The notes under the pieces: generated by a model | The model's input: only the letters and a program-made list of their open reading frames with translations | Told to the model about the DNA's origin: nothing | Database searches by the model: none | In this document: positions 1 through 7,105 of the stretch, one piece after another | Numbering within the stretch: the first letter of the stretch is position 1 | Layout of the letters: each line of letters opens with the position of its first letter | Program-made: the position numbers and the translations under genes | Assembly: GCA_964250265.1 (NCBI GenBank) | Contig: CAXUFG010000013.1 | Coordinates: 1 to 44,099, forward strand | From: GCA-003244245 sp964250265 | GTDB lineage: Bacteria > Actinomycetota > Actinomycetes > Mycobacteriales > Pseudonocardiaceae | Direction: 5' to 3' | Length of the DNA: 44,099 bases

Positions 1-97
1 TGGTTGCGCTCGTGCTCCCGAGCCCAACAGCAGAGCTGTTCGATCACGCGCTGAGCGCGCTGCTGTTGAGTTCGGGAGGACCAGGGCGAACAGAAGG

Positions 98-1108
98 GTG
101 CGCGATGATGGGTGGGTGCTGGCATGGCGGGTGCACACGCAGGGGCCGATGAGTACTGGCCCACTGCGCCCGACCCGCGAATCGCCGCCCCGCCCGGCTG
201 CGGATGAGCTGCTGGTGCGGGTGCGGGCCTGCGGGGTGTGCCGCACTGACCTGCACGTCGCTGAAGGCGACATCCCGGTGCACCGACCGGGTGTCGTACC
301 TGGTCATGAGGTGGTCGGTGAGGTCGTCGAAACACCCAGTAAGGAATGGAAGGTGGGCCAGCGGGTCGGCATCGCCTGGCTGCGCCGTACCTGCGGACGC
401 TGCCGTTACTGCACCACTGGGTCGGAGAACCTGTGCCCGCGCTCGGTCTACACCGGCTGGGACGCCGACGGCGGGTACGCCGAGTACGCCACGGTGCCCA
501 CCAACTACGCCTACCCGCTGCCCGAGGGCTACCCCGACATCGAACTCGCGCCGCTGCTGTGCGCGGGCATCATCGGGTGGCGGGCGCTGGTCCGGGCGAA
601 CCTGCCGCCGCGCGGCCGGCTGGCCCTCTACGGGTTCGGGGCAAGCGCGCATCTCACCGCCCAGATCGCCCTCGCGCAGGGCGCGAGGGTGCATGTGCAG
701 ACCCGCAGCCCGCGGGCTCAGGAGCTCGCCCTGGCGCTGGGTGCCAGCTCAGTAGGGGAGGCTGGCGGCGCGCCCCCGGAGCCGGTCGACTCCGCGATCC
801 TGTTCGCCCCCGCCGGAGAGCTGGTGCCCTCCGCACTGGCCGCGCTCGACCGGGGCGGCACCCTGGCGCTGGCCGGCATCCACCTGACCGACATCCCTGT
901 ACTGCGCTACCAGCAGCACCTTTTCCAGGAACGGCAGATCCGCAGCGTCACGGCCAACACCCGCCAGGACGGTCACGAGTTCCTGCGCTTCGCCGCCGAC
1001 CACAACCTGCGGGTGGTGACCACCCCGTACCCACTGGACCGGGCGGATGCGGCGCTGACGGATCTTGCGGCCGGGCGGGTGCACGGTGCTGCCGTGCTTA
1101 TTCCTTGA
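98..1108 (+). CDS. Zinc-dependent alcohol dehydrogenase family protein
   Basis: A medium-chain dehydrogenase/reductase of 336 residues, near the usual 330-350. Visible in order are the catalytic-zinc Cys in ACGVCRTD (about residues 45-52), GHEVVGEV (about 70-77) with the second zinc ligand, the structural-zinc cluster CGRCRYCTTGSENLC (about 99-113), and a nucleotide-binding turn GFGASAH (about 179-185) with Ala where many members have a third Gly. The family oxidises alcohols or reduces aldehydes with NAD(P); the closest type appears to be the AdhA-like group, and the substrate cannot be read from sequence. The start is uncertain: GTG at 98 opens the frame, but an in-frame GTG at 116 (LAWRVH...) is also plausible, and neither has a well-spaced ribosome binding site. 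It ends five bases before a convergent phosphoribosyltransferase gene. Confidence 0.88.
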   Translation: MRDDGWVLAWRVHTQGPMSTGPLRPTRESPPRPAADELLVRVRACGVCRTDLHVAEGDIPVHRPGVVPGHEVVGEVVETPSKEWKVGQRVGIAWLRRTCGRCRYCTTGSENLCPRSVYTGWDADGGYAEYATVPTNYAYPLPEGYPDIELAPLLCAGIIGWRALVRANLPPRGRLALYGFGASAHLTAQIALAQGARVHVQTRSPRAQELALALGASSVGEAGGAPPEPVDSAILFAPAGELVPSALAALDRGGTLALAGIHLTDIPVLRYQQHLFQERQIRSVTANTRQDGHEFLRFAADHNLRVVTTPYPLDRADAALTDLAAGRVHGAAVLIP

Positions 1109-1113
1109 CGGTC

Positions 1114-1791
1114 TCATCTCCCCACGGCGCTGCGCAGGCAGGCGATGACCTCCTCGTCGGAGCTTTGGGAGAAATCGGAATACCACATGCCGATCGCCTG
1201 CAATTCCCGGGGAGTGACCAGCGCGATCAGCTCGTCGGCGACATCGTGCAGCCCGCGGGCCCAACCGAACGGTGCCACGGGAACCGCGAGGACGACCCGC
1301 GCCGCGCCCTGAGCGCGGGCCACCAGGCAGGCTGCCCGCGCGCTCGATCCGGTTGCGATGCCGTCGTCGACGATCAGTGCGATCCGCCCGGTCAGCGGGA
1401 CCCGGGTCCGATCACCGCGGAACAGCTCGGCGCGCCGTTTCAGCTCGGCTCCTTCCCGGCGGACCACACCGGCCAACGCGTCTCGGGTGACCACCGAGCG
1501 GCGAATAGTCTCCGGCTGGAGAAGGCGCACTCCGCCTTCGCCGATGGCACCCATGGCCAGCTCGGGTTGCGACGGTACGCCGAGTTTGCGCACCACGATC
1601 ACGTCCAGCGGAGCCCCGAGACCAGCCGCCACCTCCGCCGCCACCCGGACTCCGCCGCGAGGCAGACCAAGGACCACCACGCCACCATGCACAGCCCGCG
1701 CAACCTCGGGACTCCGAAGATGCGCCAACCGCTGCCCCAGCTGCCGGCCCGCGTCGACGCGATCAACGAACACCGCGCTGCCTCCATCCAT
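1114..1791 (-). CDS. Phosphoribosyltransferase family protein
   Basis: A type I phosphoribosyltransferase-fold protein of 225 residues. The PRPP-binding signature is clear in IALIVDDGIATGSS (about residues 136-149): two acidic residues followed by the Gly-Thr loop. The N-terminal VLGLPRGGVRVAAEVA is the usual start of the fold in stand-alone actinobacterial members that sit beside stress genes. Those members are mostly uncharacterised, so the base or other acceptor is unknown. The gene is convergent with the alcohol dehydrogenase and divergent from the gerW-like gene. Confidence 0.88.
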   Translation of the reverse strand: MDGGSAVFVDRVDAGRQLGQRLAHLRSPEVARAVHGGVVVLGLPRGGVRVAAEVAAGLGAPLDVIVVRKLGVPSQPELAMGAIGEGGVRLLQPETIRRSVVTRDALAGVVRREGAELKRRAELFRGDRTRVPLTGRIALIVDDGIATGSSARAACLVARAQGAARVVLAVPVAPFGWARGLHDVADELIALVTPRELQAIGMWYSDFSQSSDEEVIACLRSAVGR

Positions 1792-1848
1792 CGAGGTCGA
1801 TTATCCGCTCTCTGAGATGGTTGTGCTCTTCAACGGTAAGGACGTGAT

Positions 1849-2195
1849 ATGGCAGCGAATATTCAAGACATCACCTCACGCCTCGGTGAAGCGATCGCGG
1901 GCAGCAAGGTGTTCGGCGAACCGATCGAGCGCGGCGGCTTGACGATCATCCCGGTGTTCCGCGTCAGTGGCAGCGGGGGCGGGGGCGGCAGCACCGACGC
2001 GGCGACGGTGGCCAGGGTTTCGGCGGCGGGATCCGGTTCACCAGCCGGCCGGTGGGGGTTTACGTGCTGGGGGAGGGCAACGTCTGCTGGAAGCCGGCGG
2101 TGGACGTCAACCACGCGGTAATCGCGGGTGTGACTGTGGTGATCACCGCACTGGCCGCCATCCGGTCGATGGTCAGGGGTGCGGCACGACGGTGA
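1849..2195 (+). pseudogene. GerW/YtfJ-like sporulation-type protein, frameshifted
   Basis: The first half (MAANIQDITSRLGEAIAGSKVFGEPIERGG, then LTIIPVFRVSGSGGGGGS) matches the start of GerW/YtfJ-family proteins: a short helix, the FGEPIE-G-TIIPV core and a Gly-rich stretch. The expected second half is present but one frame away: GFGGGIRFTSRPVGVYVL (from 2016), then VCWKPAVDVN and a hydrophobic tail VIAGVTVVITALAAIRSM, ending at TGA 2193-2195. The frame changes between about 1990 and 2001, just after a G5-C-G5 run, and is equivalent to one missing base. It is either a sequencing error in the G-run or a true loss. An AAGGA sits about 7 bases before the ATG. Family members in non-sporulating actinobacteria have no established role. 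The last 23 bases overlap the convergent lipoprotein gene. Confidence 0.75.
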
Positions 2196-2625
2196 AGGCC
2201 GCGGAGAGCTCCTCGGTTCCGCATGTCGCCGAAACCGGGTAACGACCCGGTGCCGCGTCGGAGCGAACGGTGGCGGTACCGGTCAGGTGCCACGGTTGGT
2301 GACCGTCGGGATCGCTCTTCAGCTCACCGACCTGGAGCACCGGCGAGCGCACCGCGCCCAGATTGTCCAGGCACGCCACATCGAGGGATACGGTGGCGTT
2401 CCGCAAGCCCTCCTGGGGCGACAGCCGCAACCAGCTCACCCCAGGCGCTGACGCCGGCGGCGCCGGGGTTTCGATGGCCGGACTCGACGTCGAACTGGGT
2501 TGGGTAGGGCCGGGTTGGGTAGCGCCGGGTTGGGTAGCGCCGGGTTCACTTGACCCAGGTGCCGCCGAGCACGCGACCGCAAGCGCCGCCAAGCTGACGA
2601 TGGCAACACCGGACCGGATACTCAT
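2173..2625 (-). CDS. Putative lipoprotein with GATQP repeats
   Basis: A 150-residue secreted protein. The ATG at 2625 gives a proper lipoprotein signal: MSIRSG, a hydrophobic core VAIVSLAALAV, and the lipobox LAVAC with lipid-accepting Cys near residue 19. A longer in-frame start at 2706 would add a charged leader that spoils the signal, so it was rejected. After the Cys comes a low-complexity Pro/Thr/Ser linker with 5-residue repeats (GATQP, GATQP, GPTQP), then a compact domain of about 90 residues (SWLRLSPQEGLRNATVSLDV...CLDN...CGTEELSAAFTVVP) that looks like a beta-sandwich with two Cys. No known family was recognised. The linker is probably a cell-wall spacer holding the domain away from the membrane. 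Confidence 0.75.
   Translation of the reverse strand: MSIRSGVAIVSLAALAVACSAAPGSSEPGATQPGATQPGPTQPSSTSSPAIETPAPPASAPGVSWLRLSPQEGLRNATVSLDVACLDNLGAVRSPVLQVGELKSDPDGHQPWHLTGTATVRSDAAPGRYPVSATCGTEELSAAFTVVPHP
2497..2556. repeat. 15-bp tandem repeat in lipoprotein linker
   Basis: Three head-to-tail 15-base units (GGGTTGGGTAGSGCC) at 2497-2511, 2512-2526 and 2527-2541, followed by a degenerate fourth unit. The copies differ by one base at most. They encode the GATQP/GPTQP pentapeptides of the lipoprotein linker, so copy number can change without breaking the frame. Confidence 0.9.
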
Positions 2626-2982
2626 ATCCAGCTCAGCATGCCAGTGCTCGGCCCGCGGTGCGCGTAGCGACACAGCCGACGACGACAAACACGCGAGCAC
2701 ACCCACACGCGCCGGAACGTCAGACCGGGGGCGGGTGGTCGTTGGGGCCGCTCGGCTGCGAGGGTTGTGATGGCGGTCCTGCGGATTAAACTTGGGTCAT
2801 AACTACAGAAACAGCCGAGAGGCACCCACCTGCTAGCGCGCGCGATCCGCAGGGAAGCACCGGAAGGCGACGGAGACATCGGAACGGGATTATTCCGTTT
2901 GTGCACGCCGGGTACCGGATCGGAACGCTAATTACTCCAAACGAAATGATCTCAACAATCTCAAACTTGTCGCCGGGAAGGC
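2626..2982. other. Intergenic stretch with no recognised gene
   Basis: Upstream of the lipoprotein gene and downstream of the DUF397 gene. Short frames exist but none shows a family signature or ribosome binding site. The part at about 2900-2970 is noticeably AT-richer than its surroundings. No riboswitch class could be matched. Confidence 0.5.
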
Positions 2983-3017
2983 AACGGCCCCACCCAGCGG
3001 AACCGGGTGGGGCCGTT
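2983..3017 (-). terminator. Terminator hairpin after DUF397 gene
   Basis: A perfect 13-bp inverted repeat (AACGGCCCCACCC at 2983-2995 with GGGTGGGGCCGTT at 3005-3017) around a 9-base loop, beginning 12 bases past the DUF397 stop. It has no T-tract, as is common for terminators of high-GC actinobacteria. Confidence 0.8.
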
Positions 3018-3028
3018 CGCTGGTCGGG

Positions 3029-3223
3029 TTAGTCGAATTCGCCGGCGCGGACACCGGCGGTGAACGCGGACCACTGCGTCCTGGTGAACGTCAGGGCCGG
3101 CCCGGTCGGGTTCTTGGAGTCCCGGACTGCACGGCCGCCGGCGAGGTCAGCGACCTCGACACAGGCAGCGTTACCACTGCTGCGGGTAGACTTGCGCCAC
3201 TGGACACGGACTAGGTCATCCAT
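3029..3223 (-). CDS. DUF397 domain-containing protein
   Basis: A 64-residue protein that is a complete DUF397 domain: VQWRKSTRSSGNAACVEVADL at the N-terminus, RAVRDSKNP in the middle and FTRTQWSAFTAGVRAGEFD at the end. DUF397 proteins are encoded next to XRE/DUF5753 regulators throughout mycelial actinobacteria. Some pairs (the WhiJ/BldB-type group in Streptomyces) affect development and antibiotic production, probably by the small protein modulating the regulator. Here it starts 22 bases after its XRE partner with an AGAAAGAGG ribosome site, and a terminator hairpin follows. Confidence 0.95.
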   Translation of the reverse strand: MDDLVRVQWRKSTRSSGNAACVEVADLAGGRAVRDSKNPTGPALTFTRTQWSAFTAGVRAGEFD

Positions 3224-3245
3224 CGGTGATGCCTCTTTCTGCTGG

Positions 3246-4091
3246 TCAGTGTGTGTTTTCGGCGAACTCCGCGAGCAGGGTCAGGCTCTCGTCGCAACCG
3301 AGGGCCTGACTGCGGAGTTCCCCATAAAGCGTAGTCAGAGATGCCACGTCCGACGGGTCGTCGATGATGTGGCCACCCAGCGCGTACTCCTGCCAACCGA
3401 CGTCGGGTAGCAGACCCTCCGGGAAGCCGAGCACGGTGAACGCCCCGGACATGCCGCTGTGCAAACCGGCGTCGAACGGGAGCACCTGGATTTCGACGTT
3501 GGGGCGCTGTGCCCAGCCGAGCAACTGCTGGAACTGGTCAGCGGCCACGTTCGGTTGGCGGGCACAGCGCGCCAGTGCTGCCTCGGAGATCAGCGCGGAC
3601 AGTCGCAGCGGGTCGCTCGCGGTGAGACGCTCCTGACGCCGTAACCGGGCCTTGACCCGCCGTTCCAGGTCGTCCGGTTTCTGCCCGCGGAGCGCGTGGA
3701 TTTCCCGGGCGTACTCCTCGGTTTGGAGCAGTCCCGGGAGCAACTCCAGCTCGAAGGACCGCACCGAGCTGGCTTCTGTTTCTAGGCCGACGTAGTTGGC
3801 GAGCCACTCCGGTAGCCGGGCGGTGGACCACCAGCCGCGTTTACCGGCTTCGGTCCGCAGCTCTTCCAGGGCCTCCAGCTTCCCCGCGGCGCGGGCGCCG
3901 TAGTGCTGGAGCAGCACGATCAGCTCCGTTTTCCCGATGACGTTGCGGCCCGATTCCAGGTAAGTGACCTTGGTCGGTGAGCACCCGATGATGGCCGCTG
4001 TTTGCTCGCGGGTCTCGCCTGCGTCGGTGCGGAGCTGCCGTAGTGCCGCGCCGAGCTGGCGTTTCCGGATCGTGGGGCCGGCCATGGTCAC
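3246..4091 (-). CDS. XRE family regulator with DUF5753 domain
   Basis: A 281-residue DNA-binding regulator. An N-terminal helix-turn-helix (about residues 10-65: LGAALRQLRTDAGETREQTAAIIGCSP..VTYLESGR) is followed by a DUF5753 domain (about 90-275) containing the usual FELELLPGLLQTEEYAR, RRQERL, ISEAALAR and VLPFDAG..SGMSGAFTVLGFPE segments. Starts are possible at GTG 4091 or ATG 4085 (MAGPTIRKRQL), with no clear ribosome site, so the message may be leaderless. It forms an operon with the DUF397 gene downstream and is divergent from the small-gene cassette at 4249. The 4111-4153 inverted repeat in between is the likely operator. Confidence 0.94.
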   Translation of the reverse strand: MTMAGPTIRKRQLGAALRQLRTDAGETREQTAAIIGCSPTKVTYLESGRNVIGKTELIVLLQHYGARAAGKLEALEELRTEAGKRGWWSTARLPEWLANYVGLETEASSVRSFELELLPGLLQTEEYAREIHALRGQKPDDLERRVKARLRRQERLTASDPLRLSALISEAALARCARQPNVAADQFQQLLGWAQRPNVEIQVLPFDAGLHSGMSGAFTVLGFPEGLLPDVGWQEYALGGHIIDDPSDVASLTTLYGELRSQALGCDESLTLLAEFAENTH

Positions 4092-4110
4092 GCAGCATAA
4101 CGACGTAGCG

Positions 4111-4153
4111 ATGGTACGTCACCTTATCGACACGTGACATTGTGACGTGCCAT
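4111..4153. promoter_or_regulatory. Inverted repeat, candidate XRE operator
   Basis: ATGGTACGTCAC (4111-4122) and GTGACGTGCCAT (4142-4153) are inverted copies with one mismatch in 12, separated by 19 bases that hold a further ACGTGACA half-site. The element lies 20 bases upstream of the XRE start and 95 bases upstream of the first small gene, so it could control both directions. That the XRE protein binds here is inferred from position and symmetry only. Confidence 0.5.
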
Positions 4154-4248
4154 CTATTAGTCTCCATGAGACGTCAGTGCAGGCTGGCGTAAGTCGCCCG
4201 GCTCGCGCCTCTTGGGCCGGGCGGCGCCAGACCTAGGGGAGAGCCGCC

Positions 4249-4491
4249 ATGGGCAGGCACAGCAAGGGACGTCACACAACACCGCAGCAACGCAGCACGG
4301 TCGCGACGGTCCAGGTAGTGGATACCACCGGCACCGCGCACCTAGTGACCCTGGAGGCGGCGACTGACGGGCTATCCCGGGGCCGGTACACCACGATCTG
4401 CGGCGGTGACGTGCTGCCCGCTGCGCTGGTCGCCCGGGAGGCGCGGCACTGCCGGTTATGCGCCCCGATACCGGCGCAGAGATTCCGGTGA
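4249..4491 (+). CDS. Small protein, first gene of zinc-ribbon cassette
   Basis: An 80-residue protein (MGRHSKGRH...) with a strong ribosome site, GGGGAGA about 7 bases before the ATG. It is basic at the N-terminus and has two Cys-containing spots (TICGGD and CRLCAP) that could form a small metal site. No characterised family was recognised, but similar short genes sit beside XRE/DUF397 pairs in Pseudonocardiaceae. It is the first of four genes whose stops and starts overlap (4249, 4488, 4763, 5084), which points to one translationally coupled transcript. Confidence 0.7.
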   Translation: MGRHSKGRHTTPQQRSTVATVQVVDTTGTAHLVTLEAATDGLSRGRYTTICGGDVLPAALVAREARHCRLCAPIPAQRFR

Positions 4492-4769
4492 TCACCCGCA
4501 GGGCCCCGGCTGGTCACCGGTTGAGCGCTGNNNNNNNNNNCCCCCGGGGGCCCCCGGGTGGCCGCCCCCCCCCCCCCCGCCCCCGGGGCCCCCCCCCGGT
4601 TCCACCTCCCGATCCCATCGAGGAGATCGCGGCGCTCGCCGCACTGCTCGCCGACGTGGTGGAGCTGACTCGCAGCGGCGCGGTGTACCCCGGTCACATC
4701 GCGCTGATCGCCGAGCAAGCCCAGGGCTATGCGGCAGTGCGGCGTGCACTGCGAGGTGAACAGTGGTGA
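4488..4769 (+). CDS. Small protein interrupted by assembly gap
   Basis: Starts with GTG at 4488, overlapping the TGA of the previous gene (GTGA). The start MITRRAPAGHRLSA and the end DPIEEIAALAALLADVVELT...YPGHIALIAEQAQGYAAVRRALRGEQW look like real coding sequence. The C-terminal part is predicted helical. The middle is ten Ns (4531-4540) plus G/C homopolymer of doubtful accuracy, so the internal Pro/Gly-rich residues should not be trusted and the true length is unknown. Family not recognised. Confidence 0.6.
   Translation: MITRRAPAGHRLSAXXXXPRGPPGGRPPPPRPRGPPPVPPPDPIEEIAALAALLADVVELTRSGAVYPGHIALIAEQAQGYAAVRRALRGEQW
4531..4600. other. Assembly gap and artefactual G/C homopolymer
   Basis: Ten Ns at 4531-4540 are followed by about 60 bases that are almost only G and C in long homopolymer runs, including 14 consecutive C. 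This is unlike any neighbouring sequence and is best read as low-quality contig-end sequence at a scaffold join. Ten Ns may be a placeholder rather than a measured length. Confidence 0.9.
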
Positions 4770-5087
4770 GCACCAGACGCGACACCCAACCGCGCCACGG
4801 AGCCGTGCCCCTCCTGCGGCACCACCCACGGTGTGCGGGCCATGCCGGCCCCGCCTACGGTCGCCGCGTGGGCCTGCGACCACTGCGACACTGACTGGGC
4901 GATCTCGGTGGTCAACCCACACCTACGCACCATCTATCTGAGCGACCTGACTGCAACGGCTGACGAGATCGGGCGATTGCACTGGACACTGCGGCAGATC
5001 ATCACCCTGGCCGATGATGCGCCCCAGCTGCCCGACCGCGAGCTGCGGGCCCGACTGCTCACACTGGCCGCCCAGGCTGCCCGGTGA
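4763..5087 (+). CDS. Small zinc-ribbon protein, probable frameshift near start
   Basis: The clear coding part from 4833 reads MRAMPAPPTVAAWACDHCDTDW, then ISVVNPHLRTIYLSDLTATADEIGRLHWTLRQIITLADDAPQLP, ending TLAAQAAR. Reading the same frame upstream gives ATEPCPSCGTTHG, so CPSCG and CDHC make a complete four-Cys zinc ribbon. No start codon exists in that frame after the stop at 4769. The expected start GTG-GTG-AGC-ACC at 4763/4766, overlapping the preceding TGA, lies one frame away, which suggests one extra base at about 4772-4778. If the base is real, translation could only start at 4833 and the first Cys pair would be lost. Family members have no known function; nucleic-acid or protein binding is a guess. 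Confidence 0.65.
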
Positions 5088-5284
5088 CCCGCTGGTGGGC
5101 TACCTCGCCGCACGACGGTGCAGTGCACCTGATGCACGACGGTGACCAGCCGGGCGGTCTCAGAGCGCGCTGTGGGCATCACCTACCCGCCGGCACCCAA
5201 CGGTACGACCAGCCACCCCCCGGGCCACCGTGCGAGGAATGCCGCCTGATCGTCATCGCGGACTTCGTCGCCACCGCCCCTTGA
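5084..5284 (+). CDS. Small Cys/His-rich protein, last gene of cassette
   Basis: A 66-residue protein starting at GTG within the TGA of the previous gene (GTGA overlap). It holds a possible zinc site, ARCGHHLP near residue 30 and PCEEC near residue 50, in the pattern C-x-H..C-x2-C. Similar one-domain proteins (WWA..P-D..VHL...CGH.LP...PP...C..C) are common beside XRE genes in Pseudonocardiaceae and are uncharacterised. Its position makes it part of the same coupled four-gene unit. Confidence 0.7.
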   Translation: MTRWWATSPHDGAVHLMHDGDQPGGLRARCGHHLPAGTQRYDQPPPGPPCEECRLIVIADFVATAP

Positions 5285-5352
5285 CGGTGCGATGGGGGCC
5301 TAGTGGTCTGTCCTGCGTGCCGACGTCGCCGACGCTCAGGGAAGGAGCCCCC

Positions 5353-5485
5353 ATGACCGTCACCGTCAGTCTCCCCACCACTGAAGTGATCAGCATCGAC
5401 TCCCTGGCGTCGGTGAACACCGTGATCTGGGGATGCCGGATATGCGCCGACCACGGCACCGCGACCACCCGGGACACAGCACAAA
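5353..5485 (+). pseudogene. 5' fragment of small actinobacterial gene, truncated
   Basis: A good GGAAGGAG lies about 8 bases before the ATG at 5353. The protein begins MTVTVSLPTTEVISIDSLAS, then VNTVIWGCRICADHGTATT, with a Cys pair (CRIC) typical of short actinobacterial proteins. After about residue 44 the sequence stops looking natural, because from 5486 the DNA is the antisense of another gene. The frame stays open to 5784, so a chimeric 143-residue product could still be made. The gene probably belonged to the cassette ending at 5284. Confidence 0.6.
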
Positions 5486-5704
5486 CCGAATCAGGTCGTA
5501 GGCCAGGTCGAACTGGGCGTCAGCAGCACGGCGGGTCAGCACCAGCGCGGCACGGACCTCATCGGCGGAGAATTCGTCGGGTGTGGGCATTCGGGTCAGG
5601 TCGTCATCCGGAACTGAACCACACACCCCGACCTCGACCATCGCTGCCATCACTGGGCCCGATCGTGATTGAGTTGCCGATAGCGGGCCGTGAGCAATGG
5701 ACAT
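5486..5704 (-). pseudogene. DUF222/HNH-type protein, N-terminal remnant
   Basis: Read on the minus strand from 5704, the product contains SADEVRAALVLTRRAADAQF followed by DLAYDLIR. That resembles the helical start of DUF222 proteins, which are usually fused to a C-terminal HNH nuclease and are abundant and repetitive in actinobacteria. The match ends at 5486, and the downstream residues (FVLCPGWSRC...) are antisense of the truncated gene at 5353. The rest of the gene, including any nuclease domain, is absent. Confidence 0.55.
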
Positions 5705-5794
5705 GCGATCACGCTACAACCAGACACCGACAAAATCAGGCCACCGCAGAGGAGGGCGAACAACTCCGAGGAGAACTCTCCTAAGCTGACCGCT

Positions 5795-7105
5795 ATGACA
5801 CCCGAGGACGAGGAGTTCCTCACCGACCTGTATCGCAACCTCAACAAGCAGGCCGTGCCACCCACATCACCCCAGTACGTCCCGCTCGAGGAGATGCCTG
5901 GTCAGGTGATGGGGCCCGATGCGGTGAAGCTGCTGTGCCGCACCATCACGATGACGACGCCCGGGGAGAGCTTCTTCCTCACCGGACTGCGCGGCTCCGG
6001 CAAGACGGTGCAGTTGCTGCGACTGAAGCAGGATCTACGCCGACGCGGGTTCGCCGTGGTCATGTTCAGCGCCGAGGATTACCTGAACATGCACGAGCCA
6101 CTCGATGTGGTCGACGTGCTGTTCTTCCTGGTGGGTGCCATCTCGGATCAGGCTGTCGAGAACGACCTCATCGACAAGGGGGACTCGGCAACATCCCGTG
6201 GTTGGTCGAGATTGCGCCAGTGGTTGTCGGACCTGCCAAGCCGGGTGGACGTGACGGGTGCCGAAATGAAAGCCACGCTGCTCACGACCACCGCAACGTT
6301 GAAGGCGGAACTGCGCCGGGACACCGCCTTCGTCGCACAGTTGCGCGATTTCCTCCGAGGCCGGCTCAGCGAACTGGTCGAGCAGGCAAACCGCATCGTC
6401 GGTGACATGGTCGCCGAGATGCGCAGCCGCTGGACCGACGGTGAGTGGAAAGGCCTGGTCGTCATCGTCGATTCGCTGGATCACAACCGGGCGGTGGACA
6501 GCGAGAAGTTCCAGCAGGTGCGCCGGGCATTGGTGAACCTACTCGACAAGGACTACAGCAATCTCCGCCTAGCACATTGCCGGACCGTCTTCACGCTGCC
6601 GATGTACGTGCCGATCGCTGCCAAGGCGCCGCGCCGGATCACCAATCTGCGGGTCACCGACCGGGAACGCAAGCCGAACGCCGACGGGGTGGGCGCCGCC
6701 CGGCGGGTGCTCCGGCAGCGGGCCCCGAATGGCGGACTCGATCGGCTGCTCGACGATGCGGCCATCGAGCGGCTCGTCCTGGCCTCCGGCGGTCACCTGC
6801 GCATCCTGCTCGGGCTGGCGATGGAGGTGGTGACGCAGGCGGAGTCGCTGCCGGTGGACGACGCCACGGTCACCTCGGCGCTTGAACAGGTACGCAACGG
6901 CATGTTGCCGCTCGCCGATGACCAGCGGGCGATGCTGCGCCGGGTCGCGGACACCCACGAACTCCCACTGGCCACCCAGCAGGACTGGGACGTGGTCGCC
7001 TCGCTGCTCGACCAGCACTTCGTCCTCGGCTACCAGAACGGGGAGACCTGGTATGACGTGCACCCACTGTTGCACGATGAGCTAGCCAGTGCACCAGAGC
7101 ACTGA
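5795..7105 (+). CDS. P-loop ATPase, partner of the repeat protein
   Basis: A soluble ATPase of 436 residues from the ATG at 5795 (MTPEDEEFLTDLY). The longer in-frame start at 5690 overlaps the DUF222 remnant and was not chosen. Walker A is LTGLRGSGKTVQLL (about residues 62-75) and Walker B is GLVVIVDSLDH (about 218-228). A later TNLRVTDRERKPN may hold a sensor arginine, and the C-terminal part (QRAMLRRVADTHELP...FVLGYQNGETWYDVHPLLHDEL) looks like a winged helix. The layout matches AAA/STAND-like NTPases in which the last domain senses or recruits a partner. The stop overlaps the start of the 7089 gene by 17 bases, so the two are translationally coupled. The function is not known to me; a role in an NTP-dependent conflict or signalling system is inference. 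Confidence 0.82.
   Translation: MTPEDEEFLTDLYRNLNKQAVPPTSPQYVPLEEMPGQVMGPDAVKLLCRTITMTTPGESFFLTGLRGSGKTVQLLRLKQDLRRRGFAVVMFSAEDYLNMHEPLDVVDVLFFLVGAISDQAVENDLIDKGDSATSRGWSRLRQWLSDLPSRVDVTGAEMKATLLTTTATLKAELRRDTAFVAQLRDFLRGRLSELVEQANRIVGDMVAEMRSRWTDGEWKGLVVIVDSLDHNRAVDSEKFQQVRRALVNLLDKDYSNLRLAHCRTVFTLPMYVPIAAKAPRRITNLRVTDRERKPNADGVGAARRVLRQRAPNGGLDRLLDDAAIERLVLASGGHLRILLGLAMEVVTQAESLPVDDATVTSALEQVRNGMLPLADDQRAMLRRVADTHELPLATQQDWDVVASLLDQHFVLGYQNGETWYDVHPLLHDELASAPEH

Noticed and set aside
1..97. Possible end of an upstream gene.
   Set aside because: Too short to identify; no frame gives a recognisable C-terminus.
2626..2982. Possible riboswitch before the lipoprotein gene.
   Set aside because: Some paired segments can be drawn, but no known consensus was matched.
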